Source: Acetatifactor sp. (GTDB taxonomy: Bacteria > Bacillota > Clostridia > Lachnospirales > Lachnospiraceae). Taken from it: a stretch of DNA of 64,000 bases. The notes below the pieces were generated by a model. The model searched no databases and was not told the DNA's origin. It was given only the letters and a program-made list of their open reading frames with translations. The stretch is taken from the NCBI GenBank assembly GCA_024693365.1, contig JAILLF010000035.1, forward strand, positions 1-64,000. Direction: 5' to 3'. Numbering within the stretch: position 1 is the stretch's first letter; each line of letters starts with the position of its first letter. Below are positions 7,702 through 15,674 of the stretch, piece by piece. Made by a program: the position numbers and the translations under genes.

Positions 7702-8793
7702 ATGAAAAAATTTAGAGGATACGTAATCATAGGCGTGATCGTCGTGGTTATCGTTTGTTTGATCAACTGGGAATACATTTATAATCTGGTAAACTTGGAA
7801 AGCAGGTCCATTACGGAAATATTTGCGGGAAAAACTACTGCATCCAAGGAATTGAACAAAGAACTGGAAGAAATGACGGTTTGGAAATTTATCAATCCCA
7901 AACTGGTTGCGATTCTTCCTGGTGACGACATGCCTGAATTGCCGGAGCCGATCATTCGTCCTACGGCCACGCCGCCATCCGATGAATTCGACATTGATGA
8001 CATCTATGATCTGTTGAAGACGGATCCCAATACTGCGTTCTTCTGGTCGGGAACAACAACGGATAAAGACGGGAAAGAATGGGGAGGCGCTGACCGGGCC
8101 AGAGACATTGCGGAAAGCAGGGGCGGCGTTACCATGGAAATGGTAATGGAGGAAAAGGGCATTGATCCTCCGGCGTGGGATCCCAATGACCCGGTGAGCG
8201 AGAAAAACTGGAAGGATATTTCCAAAGCGTATGCAGAGCAGGCCTCAGGGGAAGTATGGGGCGTGATCGGACAGGACCTCCGGGCAAATAACATTTGGGA
8301 AAACCTGGAATACGTTACGCTGCTTGCAAATCCTGAAGTGACGAAGATTACCTTAATCGATCCTTGGACGCTTGAGGAGAAGGTACTGTTGGAGCGAACG
8401 ACGCCAACGGAAGAGACAAATAGTGAGGATATTAGATTAATACCCGTTGACTTAAACACTTTTTCCGCGAACCCTAAGACAAGACCTAAAGATTTTGGAG
8501 AGACGTCGGATGATTTTTCTGTAAAATCGCAAAGCGGGAAGAAATTCCCGATGGGCGCATCTTGCGCCGCAGATGTAGATAAAGCACCATTGTCAGGAAA
8601 GTATAGAACGCTTCCTGCGGGTACCGTGTTGCCGGAAGGATTAGCCGTCAAGGCAGATGGAAAAGACGTTTATCCAGATTCAGAGCACTATGAAGGACAT
8701 CATACAATTTATCCGACAAAGGAAATGACTTTTCAAGAGTTTAATGAAATATACAAGAATTTGCCGTGGTCGTCCGAGGTGAAAAAGAAGTAA
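7702..8793 (+). CDS. Polymorphic-toxin-like protein with ADP-ribosyl-cyclase-like and Tse2-like domains
   Basis: A 363-residue protein with a diverged copy of the N-terminal module (membrane helix, CLINWEY, LESRSITEIFAG, ELNKELEEMTVWK). Residues of about 110-235 (AFFWSGTT, GGVTMEMVMEEKG, ASGEVWGV, NIWENLEYVTLLANPEVTKI) resemble the CD38/ADP-ribosyl cyclase-like toxin domain, which consumes NAD. The last ~90 residues (LPAGTVLPEGLAV, then HHTIYPTKEM) recall the Tse2-like domain of the gene at 273. Two NAD-related toxin domains in one effector would be unusual. AAAGGAG precedes the ATG. Domain calls are from memory of motifs and not from a search. Confidence 0.65.
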   Translation: MKKFRGYVIIGVIVVVIVCLINWEYIYNLVNLESRSITEIFAGKTTASKELNKELEEMTVWKFINPKLVAILPGDDMPELPEPIIRPTATPPSDEFDIDDIYDLLKTDPNTAFFWSGTTTDKDGKEWGGADRARDIAESRGGVTMEMVMEEKGIDPPAWDPNDPVSEKNWKDISKAYAEQASGEVWGVIGQDLRANNIWENLEYVTLLANPEVTKITLIDPWTLEEKVLLERTTPTEETNSEDIRLIPVDLNTFSANPKTRPKDFGETSDDFSVKSQSGKKFPMGASCAADVDKAPLSGKYRTLPAGTVLPEGLAVKADGKDVYPDSEHYEGHHTIYPTKEMTFQEFNEIYKNLPWSSEVKKK

Positions 8794-8797
8794 AAAG

Positions 8798-9223
8798 ATG
8801 AATAGAATAGATGATCCTTTTATGGAAGCAATATGTGAGGAACTAAATCATATCGAAGGCTTTCAATATGAAGAAATAGAGAATTTGCATCATTATCCTC
8901 TGCACGTGGCAAGAAAAGTATTGCGAGTTTTAATAGAATATGCCTGTTCGGTTACAAATGACTGGCCGATGAGCCTTGCGCGTAAGGAAGCCAAAAAAAT
9001 TAATAAAGATTGGCTTAAATGTCATTTTCTTGAAGTGGCAGATTTGAGTATAGATTATTCTGATGATTGGGAGTACAGGAGACTGTTGGAATTAGCGCAA
9101 CTTACCGTGCCTCAATTGATTCCTGATATTGTTGAGCGTGGAATCCATTCAAGTAATGAAGAAGTGAGAGAGGCGGCGCAAGATTTTTCTGAGTATGTCC
9201 AAACTGAGGCTGAGGCCACGTAA
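8798..9223 (+). CDS. Candidate immunity protein for the NAD-targeting effector
   Basis: A 141-residue acidic helical protein starting four bases after the stop of the effector gene. It has no signal peptide or membrane segment. The sequence (PLHVARKVLRVLIEYACS, later LIPDIVERGIHSSNEEV) looks like a HEAT-type helical repeat fold, which would suit tight binding to a toxin domain, but I do not recognise a named family. The tight spacing is the main evidence for an immunity role. Confidence 0.65.
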   Translation: MNRIDDPFMEAICEELNHIEGFQYEEIENLHHYPLHVARKVLRVLIEYACSVTNDWPMSLARKEAKKINKDWLKCHFLEVADLSIDYSDDWEYRRLLELAQLTVPQLIPDIVERGIHSSNEEVREAAQDFSEYVQTEAEAT

Positions 9224-9293
9224 AATTCAGAATTGAAAAAATAATTAATTCGTAGTAATATAAATCTAAGAATTGAAATGGGAGGACGGAAAC

Positions 9294-9587
9294 ATGAAAA
9301 AAATGGCAAAGTATAGCGTGGTGGCACTTGCGGCGGCATGCTTGATCAATTGGAATTATTTTTCTCAGATTTTGGACTTGGAATCCCGTGCCATTTCTGG
9401 CGTATTTCAGGGACAGGGTTCGGCTGCGCAGGAGTTGCAGCAGGAATTGGCTGGCCTTACGATTTGGAAATTGGTAAATCCTGACGTGTTGACGCTGTTG
9501 CCGGAAGGATATGAAGAGGTTGTTCCGGAATCCGTGGATGATCTGAAGGAATTAAACAATGCGTTTTCTGAGATCGTAAACAGTTGA
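9294..9587 (+). CDS. Module-only member of the toxin-like family
   Basis: A 97-residue protein that is nearly all N-terminal module: basic start, membrane helix, CLINWNY, LDLESRAISGVFQG, ELQQELAGLTIWKLVNP and LLPEG, aligned with residues 1-80 of the gene at 7702. The variable C-terminal domain is absent and the protein ends in an acidic tail. The start is ATG 9294 because GGAGG lies 8 bases upstream. The in-frame ATG at 9273 has no such site. It could be a truncated toxin gene, or a partner that helps export or anchor the full-length family members. A terminator follows. Confidence 0.7.
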   Translation: MKKMAKYSVVALAAACLINWNYFSQILDLESRAISGVFQGQGSAAQELQQELAGLTIWKLVNPDVLTLLPEGYEEVVPESVDDLKELNNAFSEIVNS

Positions 9588-9609
9588 CGCGTATTTGAAT
9601 TAAGATTTC

Positions 9610-9645
9610 AAAAAAGCCATTGCAGAAATCTGCAATGGCTTTTAG
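9610..9645. terminator. Bidirectional terminator
   Basis: A near-perfect hairpin (AAAAAGCCATTGCAGA paired with TCTGCAATGGCTTTT) with A- and T-rich flanks on both sides. It lies between the converging module-only gene and the minus-strand lipoprotein gene and can serve both. Confidence 0.9.
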
Positions 9646-9665
9646 TTTGCCTGTTGATCTGATGA

Positions 9666-10382
9666 TTAGTCAGCTTCCTTTACGGTAAAGGGAATGACGG
9701 AGTGAAGATGGAAAGTGGTAACACTGTCGGCATTTGGATCACGTACGTAGATACGTATTTCATATTCACCGGCACCGTTTGCGTCCAAATAGGATTGGAT
9801 TTCACAATAGGCTTTGTCGGTAATAATGGGAGTGATCACGTCACTGGTTGTTCCGTCCGTCTTTACGCGAGTGGTCTCACGTATGTCTCTGGTCTCGGGA
9901 TTGAAATCATCTCCCTTTTTCCTTACAAAAATGGCGGCAAAACGACCGCTCTTCAAGTCATATTCCCAATCTTCTTCGAAATTATCATAAGTAAAGGAAA
10001 GATCCAGGGCAGGGAATTTTGCCTGATGCTCCTTGAACTCTTCAGCTTTTTGGGACAAACTGGTTAATGCCATTTTTGACTGTGGGTTCTTGGTGCTACA
10101 GCGAATGGCGTCTTTATTTAATAACTCGACCGTGAGATTTTTCGGATCGTCTGCAGCGACTTTGTACTTGTAATCGGAGGAACTGTTCACGTTTGAACCA
10201 GAGGAATCTTTTTGGGGATCGTCCTTTTGACCATTGCCATCCGAAATCGAGTTTCCAGACTCGGTTTTGCTCTCGGGGGAACCGGAACCCTCGGATCCAT
10301 CTTTTTTGCCAGGGCCACATGCGGTTACGCAAAGAGACAGGAGAACTGCAGTGGCGGGAATAAGTAATTTTTTTGCTTTCAT
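9666..10382 (-). CDS. Lipoprotein of unknown function
   Basis: A 238-residue protein with a type II signal peptide and lipobox (SLCVTACG, lipidated Cys about residue 22), followed by a Gly/Ser/Asp-rich linker and a globular domain of about 160 residues with several beta-strand-like stretches (FAAIFVRKKGDDF, YEIRIYVRDPNAD). AAAGGA precedes the start. It is the only clear minus-strand gene in the first 52 kb and separates the toxin-like array from the pilus locus. I do not recognise the domain. A surface binding or sensing role is possible but not shown. Confidence 0.75.
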   Translation of the reverse strand: MKAKKLLIPATAVLLSLCVTACGPGKKDGSEGSGSPESKTESGNSISDGNGQKDDPQKDSSGSNVNSSSDYKYKVAADDPKNLTVELLNKDAIRCSTKNPQSKMALTSLSQKAEEFKEHQAKFPALDLSFTYDNFEEDWEYDLKSGRFAAIFVRKKGDDFNPETRDIRETTRVKTDGTTSDVITPIITDKAYCEIQSYLDANGAGEYEIRIYVRDPNADSVTTFHLHSVIPFTVKEAD

Positions 10383-10723
10383 ATAATGTCCTTTCTTCTT
10401 AATGACGTTCCAGGCATATGCGCCAGAATGACATAAGATTAAATTGGAAACTGAAAATGTCTTTTCCTATATATAAATAACATAGTGAACGAAAAAAATC
10501 AAGACTTTTTGGCGGTTGCAGACATGAGAACGGATGGAAACCAAGGAATATGCGCAAGAAAGAGTTGGGAAAAAGGGGAAAATGACTTTGGTAAATCGGG
10601 CGCTTGTTCATAAATATCTATAAATTCATTTCTATTTTTTTAATAATTTGATCGGTTTTATAAAGATAGATTTACGGAAAATTTATTTTTATTTAATAAT
10701 TTTATATTTTTTTAATTTTTCTA

Positions 10724-10752
10724 TTGACAAGTCAACGTAAAGATGCTAATAT
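10724..10752 (+). promoter_or_regulatory. Strong promoter of the Flp pilin genes
   Basis: TTGACA (10724-10729), 17 bases, TAATAT (10747-10752). The -35 box overlaps a small palindrome (TTGACAAGTCAA), a possible operator. The approximately 220 bases upstream, 10500-10723, are AT-rich with TTTATAAA-like repeats and contain no gene that I can see. Confidence 0.85.
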
Positions 10753-10795
10753 CAGCTTGTAAGGTAGTTGCGGGTTAGAAAATAACAAAGCAAAA

Positions 10796-10853
10796 CACCT
10801 AAATTCATTATCACGGCGAAGACTTACGGATAGAACTAAGTTAGGGTGATAAT
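10796..10853 (+). promoter_or_regulatory. Structured leader RNA before the Flp pilin genes
   Basis: The transcript from the promoter at 10724 has a leader of about 125 bases. In it ATTATCAC (10807-10814) pairs with GTGATAAT (10846-10853) around an inner ACTTA/TAAGT stem (10822-10826 with 10837-10841). Alternatively CACCTAA (10796-10802) can pair with TTAGGGTG (10841-10848) with one bulge. The two folds exclude each other, which suggests a regulatory switch or mRNA stability element. It does not match the c-di-GMP riboswitch patterns that I know. Confidence 0.4.
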
Positions 10854-10884
10854 AAAAATTCAGAGGAAAGGAGGTTGGGGGATA

Positions 10885-11079
10885 ATGCTCAACAGAATGT
10901 ACGTTAAGGCTATGTGCCGTATTCAGGAAATGTTAGATAATGAACAGGGAGACACCAACTTCATCTCCGTTCTGATCATTCTTGGTATCGTTGTAGTACT
11001 TGCGGGCGTATTCATGGGCTTCAAGGATACGATCGTAAATCAGGTTCAGGAGCTTATGGACAACTTCTCGATCCACTAA
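10885..11079 (+). CDS. Flp-type pilin, copy 1
   Basis: A 64-residue pilin precursor with a charged N-terminus (MLNRMYVKAMCRIQEM), the GDTNFISVLI processing-site region, and one hydrophobic helix (VLIILGIVVVLAGVFMGF), followed by a short tail. This is the Flp1-like type of type IVb pilin found in Clostridia and is the structural subunit of Tad pili. AAAGGAGG lies 9 bases before ATG 10885. An upstream in-frame ATG at 10846 lacks such a site. It is the first gene behind a strong promoter with a long leader, as expected for a highly made subunit. A near-identical second copy follows. Confidence 0.9.
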   Translation: MLNRMYVKAMCRIQEMLDNEQGDTNFISVLIILGIVVVLAGVFMGFKDTIVNQVQELMDNFSIH

Positions 11080-11146
11080 TTCCAACCGGAAACTTTAGGG
11101 TAACTTAATTAACAAATAAACAATATGAAAAAAGGAGGAGCGAAAA

Positions 11147-11341
11147 ATGCTCAACAGAATGTATGTTAAGGCTATGTGCCGTCTTCAGGAAATGATGAAT
11201 GATGAGAAGGGTGACACCAACTTTATCTCCGTACTGATCATCCTTGGTATCGTAGTAGTTCTTGCAGGCGTATTCATGGGCTTCAAGGATACGATCGTAA
11301 ATCAGGTTCAGGAGCTTATGGACAACTTCTCGATTCACTAA
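11147..11341 (+). CDS. Flp-type pilin, copy 2
   Basis: 64 residues, differing from copy 1 at only a few positions (CRLQEMMNDEKGD against CRIQEMLDNEQGD). The hydrophobic helix and the tail (VQELMDNFSIH) are identical. AAAGGAGG precedes the start. A terminator follows directly, so the two pilin genes form a unit that can be expressed at a higher level than the assembly genes, which have their own promoter at 11515. The duplication may allow dose or subunit variation. Confidence 0.9.
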   Translation: MLNRMYVKAMCRLQEMMNDEKGDTNFISVLIILGIVVVLAGVFMGFKDTIVNQVQELMDNFSIH

Positions 11342-11373
11342 TAATCGAAGGTTTGACGAGAATATTAAAAAAA

Positions 11374-11408
11374 TATCTGCCGAGCCGGATCTGGTTCGGC
11401 AGATTTTT
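11374..11408 (+). terminator. Rho-independent terminator after the pilin genes
   Basis: ATCTGCCGAGCC pairs with GGTTCGGCAGAT (one G-U) around a short loop, followed by a T-run. It separates pilin transcription from the assembly operon. Confidence 0.9.
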
Positions 11409-11514
11409 TCAAAAAAGTAGCATAAATCGCTGAGCATCTTCAATTCTTACGCGCAAGAATTTATTATTTTTTAATAATTATTTTATATTTTTTGCAGAAT
11501 TTCAACGCGCGGCA

Positions 11515-11544
11515 TTGACAAGAGACATCAAAAAATGTTAGTAT
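11515..11544 (+). promoter_or_regulatory. Promoter of the Tad assembly operon
   Basis: TTGACA (11515-11520) and TAGTAT (11539-11544) with an 18-base spacer. The -35 region (TTGACAAG) resembles that of the pilin promoter. Transcription would begin near 11551, which excludes the upstream TTG at 11545 as start of the first gene. Confidence 0.75.
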
Positions 11545-11571
11545 TTGTATATAAACGGTACTAGGAAAAAT

Positions 11572-12660
11572 ATGCGATTGGGGATGTTTGACATGAAAAT
11601 CAAGTTAGCGATTTTGGAAAAAGATTTGGTTTACTTAAATCGTATCGTAGGGGTGTTCGGTTCTAAATATGCGGAGGCATTTGAACTATATTCCTTTACG
11701 GAAAAGGAGAACGCCGTTGCGGTTTTGGAAGAACGCAAAATTGACGTTCTTTTGGCGAGTGATAATTTTGAAATTGAAAGCAGCGACATTCCGAAGAGAT
11801 GTGCCTTGGCCTATCTGGTGGATTCCACGGACATTGAAAGTTATAATGATCACAGGGCCATTGGTAAGTTTCAGAGGATCGATCTGATCTATAAACAGAT
11901 TCTAAGCATTTATTCTGAAAATGCAAAGAATATTTCCTTTGCGGTCTTGGGAGATGACAAGACGAAGGTGATCGCTTTCCAGCCGGCCAGCGGCGGCAGC
12001 GGCGCGTCTACAATGGCGGCAGCAAGTGCCCTTCATTTTGCGGCAAAGGGGAAAAGAACTCTTTATTTGAACCTGGAAGCCTATGGGTCTTCGGATTCTT
12101 TCTTTAGCGGAGAAGGTCAGTTTAGCATTAGCGACATTATTTTCTACCTAAAGAGCAAGAAATCGAATTTAACTTTAAAGCTGGAAAGTTGCGTGAAACA
12201 GGATCCCAGAGGCGTGTTTTTCTATTCGGACTGCAAGGTGGCTTTGGATAAGGCGGAGCTTGGAAAGGACGAGATCCTTCTTCTCATTTCTGAGCTGAAA
12301 CTTTCAGGCGCATATGACATTATCGTATTGGACATGGATTTCTCCCTCACAAAGAATGCAATGGCGGTTTTGAACCGTGCAAATTCCATTGTCTGGGTTG
12401 GCGATGGATCAAAACTTTCAAATATGAAGTTGTATCGAGAGATCGAGACGCTGAAGATTTTGGAAGAAAACGTAGAGATGCCGATATACAAACGACTTCA
12501 CATAATCTACAACAAGTTCAGCAACAAGACGAGTGAAATGCTGGGCGAGGTTGAGATTCCCGTGTTGGGCGGGGCGCAGCGCTTCGAGCATGCAACGACG
12601 GAGATGATCGTTGGACAACTGGCACCCCTTGGAATGTTTGATTCATTGATACAAGCGTGA
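11572..12660 (+). CDS. TadZ/CpaE-like pilus localisation ATPase
   Basis: About 363 residues. The N-terminal ~125 residues look like an atypical receiver domain (KIKLAILEKDLVYL, KIDVLLASDNFEI), followed by a MinD/ParA-type ATPase with a degenerate Walker A (PASGGSGASTMA, lacking the usual final Lys). This order is typical for TadZ/CpaE, which places the Tad secretion machine in the cell. I chose ATG 11572 because AGGAAAAAT lies just upstream. ATG 11584 and ATG 11593 are also possible. It is the first gene of the assembly operon and lies 12 bases before the TadA-type ATPase gene. Confidence 0.8.
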   Translation: MRLGMFDMKIKLAILEKDLVYLNRIVGVFGSKYAEAFELYSFTEKENAVAVLEERKIDVLLASDNFEIESSDIPKRCALAYLVDSTDIESYNDHRAIGKFQRIDLIYKQILSIYSENAKNISFAVLGDDKTKVIAFQPASGGSGASTMAAASALHFAAKGKRTLYLNLEAYGSSDSFFSGEGQFSISDIIFYLKSKKSNLTLKLESCVKQDPRGVFFYSDCKVALDKAELGKDEILLLISELKLSGAYDIIVLDMDFSLTKNAMAVLNRANSIVWVGDGSKLSNMKLYREIETLKILEENVEMPIYKRLHIIYNKFSNKTSEMLGEVEIPVLGGAQRFEHATTEMIVGQLAPLGMFDSLIQA

Positions 12661-12672
12661 GGCTGAGAAGAG

Positions 12673-13914
12673 ATGACTGCAGAACAAGAAAAACAACTGA
12701 TTGAAGAGATTAGGACTTACGTTTCCAACACGCTTCCGTTGAGCAAGATGGAAGACGAGGAACTTGAAGAGAAGGTGGAGGAGATCGTCTCGCAGAAGAT
12801 CGCCGGCATCTATTGCCCCATTCACCAGAAGGTATCCATCGTACAGCAGGTATACAGCTCGATTCGAGGCTTTGGCCTTTTGGATACCATTATCAATGAT
12901 GACACCATCACCGAGGTCATGATTAATGGCCCGGACAATATATTTATAGAGCAGAGCGGACGGTTATTCAAACTGGACAAGCATTTCGAAAGCCAGAGGA
13001 GACTGGAGGACGTGGTTCAGAGAATCGTGGGACTTGCCGGAAGGGAAGTAAACCAGGCGAATCCCATCTGTGATACCAGACTTCCGGATGGTTCCCGCGT
13101 AAACGTGGTGCTTCCGCCCATAGCACTCTGCGGACCGACAATCACTATTCGTAAATTCTCCAAGGATCCCATGACGGTGGAAAAGCTGATCAGATATGGA
13201 TCCATAACTCAAGAGATCGCGGATAAGCTGGAACTGTTGGTCAAAGCGAAGTATAACATGTTCATCTGCGGCGGTACCGGCTCCGGAAAGACGACGTTCC
13301 TGAACGCGATGTCTAACTACATTCCGAAGGACGAGCGTGTTATTACGATTGAGGACTCCGCAGAGTTGCAGATCGTTGGAGTTGAGAACCTAGTAAGGCT
13401 GGAAACGAGAAATGCAAACGTATCCGGCGTCGGACAGATTACGATCCGCGATCTGATCAAGTCTTCGCTCCGTATGAGACCTGAGCGAATCGTAGTAGGT
13501 GAGGTTCGTGGAGGCGAGGCACTGGACATGCTGCAGGCCATGAATACGGGCCATGACGGTTCCCTTTCTACGGGCCACGCAAACTCCACGCAGGATATGC
13601 TGAGCCGTTTGGAAACCATGGTGCTGCAAGGTGCAGACGGCTTGCCCTTGGAGGCAATCAGACAGCAGATAGGATCCGCAATCGACATTATCGTTCATCT
13701 CTCGAGACTTCGTGATAAATCAAGAAAGACCATGGAGATCACGGAAGTGGTCGGGTACAAGGATGGTCAGATCATATTGAATCCCTTGTACAAATTTGAA
13801 GAGGATCCCGAGAAGAGTACGGTCGATAAAGTGGTTGGAGAACTGAAGCGTACGAAGAATCCGCTGGTGAAAGACTTTAAGTTAAAGCTTTCCGGAATCC
13901 GCGTTGAAATTTGA
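12673..13914 (+). CDS. tadA: TadA/CpaF secretion ATPase
   Basis: A 413-residue hexameric secretion ATPase that powers Tad pilus assembly. Visible parts are the N-terminal domain with the signature INDDTITEVMINGPDNIF, Walker A GGTGSGKTTF (about residues 199-208), the Asp box around ITIEDSAELQ, Walker B with RPERIVVGEVRGGEA, and the His box GSLSTGHANS. Length and motif order fit the CpaF family. It follows the TadZ-like gene by 12 bases and precedes the two membrane platform genes. Confidence 0.95.
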   Translation: MTAEQEKQLIEEIRTYVSNTLPLSKMEDEELEEKVEEIVSQKIAGIYCPIHQKVSIVQQVYSSIRGFGLLDTIINDDTITEVMINGPDNIFIEQSGRLFKLDKHFESQRRLEDVVQRIVGLAGREVNQANPICDTRLPDGSRVNVVLPPIALCGPTITIRKFSKDPMTVEKLIRYGSITQEIADKLELLVKAKYNMFICGGTGSGKTTFLNAMSNYIPKDERVITIEDSAELQIVGVENLVRLETRNANVSGVGQITIRDLIKSSLRMRPERIVVGEVRGGEALDMLQAMNTGHDGSLSTGHANSTQDMLSRLETMVLQGADGLPLEAIRQQIGSAIDIIVHLSRLRDKSRKTMEITEVVGYKDGQIILNPLYKFEEDPEKSTVDKVVGELKRTKNPLVKDFKLKLSGIRVEI

Positions 13915-13922
13915 GGTGTGAA

Positions 13923-14768
13923 ATGGCAAAAAAGAACAGCGAAACGGAACCACAGTTTTTACCCTCCCCGCTTAATAATGACATGTTAAATTATAAGGTT
14001 TATTACATGTCGGCTACCGAAAAACTGGGAGCGGTACTGCTTACCTTGATCTTAGGCGGATTGACCGGACTTGTTTTCTACGGTGGCTTGTTTAAGGTTG
14101 GAGGCGAAGCCACAAAGGCAACTACAATCAGTAATTTAGTGGTGTTTTTTGGAGTCGGGGCATTAGCTGCCAAGTTATTTGTTCCGGCGATCAAAAACAG
14201 CTTACATACAAAAAGAAAGAAAGCCCTTAGAAAGCAGTTCATGGACATGCTCGAGATTTTGGCGGCGGCCCTTTCGGCAGGAAATACCGTAAACGATGCT
14301 TTTATCAGTGCAAAGACCGATATGAGAAACCAATATGCGGAGACGGAGTACATTATCCGGGAGCTGGATGAGATCGCATCAGGCATCACTAACGGTAAGT
14401 CCCTTGAGGAGATGGTTGTTAGCTTTGGAAAGCGCAGCGATAACGAGGATATCGAAAACTTCGGAAACGTGATTAGCAACTGTTACCGTCTGGGCGGTGA
14501 TTTCAAAGACGTAATTGTTCGTACGAGAGCCATATTGGGAGACAAAATCGCGATCGAAGACGAGATTCAGACAAAATTAGCGTCCAACAAGCTTCAGCAT
14601 CATGCGATGTGTCTCATGCCAATCGCCTTGGTGGCAATGCTGAAAATCACAAACGACAGTTTTTCAAGAAATCTTTCTACAATGGTTGGCGTGCTTGTTA
14701 CAACGATCGCCGTTGGGCTCTTTGTTGGATCTTATTTTTGGGGACAGAAAATTATCGATATTAAATAG
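13923..14768 (+). CDS. tadB: TadB-like pilus assembly platform protein
   Basis: About 281 residues with two N-terminal membrane helices, a cytoplasmic GspF/T2SSF-type helical domain (KQFMDMLEILAAALSAGNT is the typical start) and two C-terminal helices. The start is ATG 13923, with GAGGTG upstream. It lies between tadA and the TadC-like gene, the standard order, where TadB and TadC form the inner membrane platform that works with the TadA ATPase. Confidence 0.9.
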   Translation: MAKKNSETEPQFLPSPLNNDMLNYKVYYMSATEKLGAVLLTLILGGLTGLVFYGGLFKVGGEATKATTISNLVVFFGVGALAAKLFVPAIKNSLHTKRKKALRKQFMDMLEILAAALSAGNTVNDAFISAKTDMRNQYAETEYIIRELDEIASGITNGKSLEEMVVSFGKRSDNEDIENFGNVISNCYRLGGDFKDVIVRTRAILGDKIAIEDEIQTKLASNKLQHHAMCLMPIALVAMLKITNDSFSRNLSTMVGVLVTTIAVGLFVGSYFWGQKIIDIK

Positions 14769-14783
14769 GAGCTGTATTGATTC

Positions 14784-15650
14784 ATGAACATCGCGTTATT
14801 AATCCTTGGTACGATACTAAGCATCCTTTTTATCATATTCCTGTTAAAAGGTTCAAAGTATGATCAGTGGTTGGAAGCCCTTGATGGGGATGACTTTCCG
14901 TTAAAGACTATTTACGTTGTCGGTCTTATGTGGCAGGAAACGAAGATCGGCAAAATGAAGGGAAAGATAGAAAACAATCTGAAGAATAACTGTACTCTGT
15001 ATTATTCGGAGAATTACAGCACGTTTTACGCTCAGATAAACTGGGCTCAAGTTCTTTCCTTTGTGCATTTGATCCTTGCCATTACTTTTTTGCTTGCGGG
15101 CGGAGCCTTGGGGAGCACGAGTGTTTTTTATCTGGCAGTTGGGATTTTCTTCGCTGTCTTTACCGGATATTATTTCTTGACGTATTTTGGTAATAAGTTG
15201 CAGACGAGAACTGCTGAGTGCGATACCGAATTCCCTAATTCCATTTCCAAGCTTGCGCTTATCGTTAATTCCGGCGTTATCCTGAATGATGCGTGGAAGA
15301 TGGTGGCAAATGGTAAAGAAGGCGTTTACTATGAACTCATGAAGGAATCCTGCGTGCAGATGGACAATGGCGTGTCTTCGATCGAGGCAATAAGAGGATT
15401 TGGAGAAAAGACGGGCTCTGACAACGTAAAGAAGTTTACGACTGCATTGATTCAAAGTATTGAAAAGGGCGGCGCGGATCTTCCACAGTTTTTGGTTAAT
15501 CAGTCAAGCGAACTTTGGGCGAACAGAAGACAGGTTTTGCTTCAAAAAGGAGAGAAGGCTGCCGGCGCGTTGCTCTTACCGATTTGTTTGATGTTTGGCG
15601 GCGTTATGTTGATCGTTATTGCAGCTGCCATGCAGAGTTTTGGAATGTAG
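14784..15650 (+). CDS. tadC: TadC-like pilus assembly platform protein
   Basis: 288 residues with the same overall plan as its upstream neighbour: N-terminal helix, two central membrane helices (LSFVHLILAITFLLAGG), a GspF-type domain (FPNSISKLALIVNSGVILNDA) and a C-terminal helix (LLLPICLMFGGVMLIVIAAAM). AGGAGC lies before ATG 14784. It is the second platform subunit of the Tad system and lies in the expected place after tadB. Confidence 0.9.
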   Translation: MNIALLILGTILSILFIIFLLKGSKYDQWLEALDGDDFPLKTIYVVGLMWQETKIGKMKGKIENNLKNNCTLYYSENYSTFYAQINWAQVLSFVHLILAITFLLAGGALGSTSVFYLAVGIFFAVFTGYYFLTYFGNKLQTRTAECDTEFPNSISKLALIVNSGVILNDAWKMVANGKEGVYYELMKESCVQMDNGVSSIEAIRGFGEKTGSDNVKKFTTALIQSIEKGGADLPQFLVNQSSELWANRRQVLLQKGEKAAGALLLPICLMFGGVMLIVIAAAMQSFGM

Positions 15651-15674
15651 TAATACAGTTGGGGGTAACCGAGA

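Noticed and set aside
9702-10067. Plus-strand ORF opposite the lipoprotein gene
   Set aside because: The minus-strand lipoprotein has a lipobox, a ribosome site and normal composition. The plus-strand frame has none of these.
10759-10884. c-di-GMP riboswitch in the flp leader
   Set aside because: The expected conserved segments of the c-di-GMP-I and -II classes are not visible, although control of pili by c-di-GMP would make sense.
11545-11571. TTG 11545 as start of the TadZ-like gene
   Set aside because: It lies upstream of the predicted transcription start of the promoter at 11515-11544.
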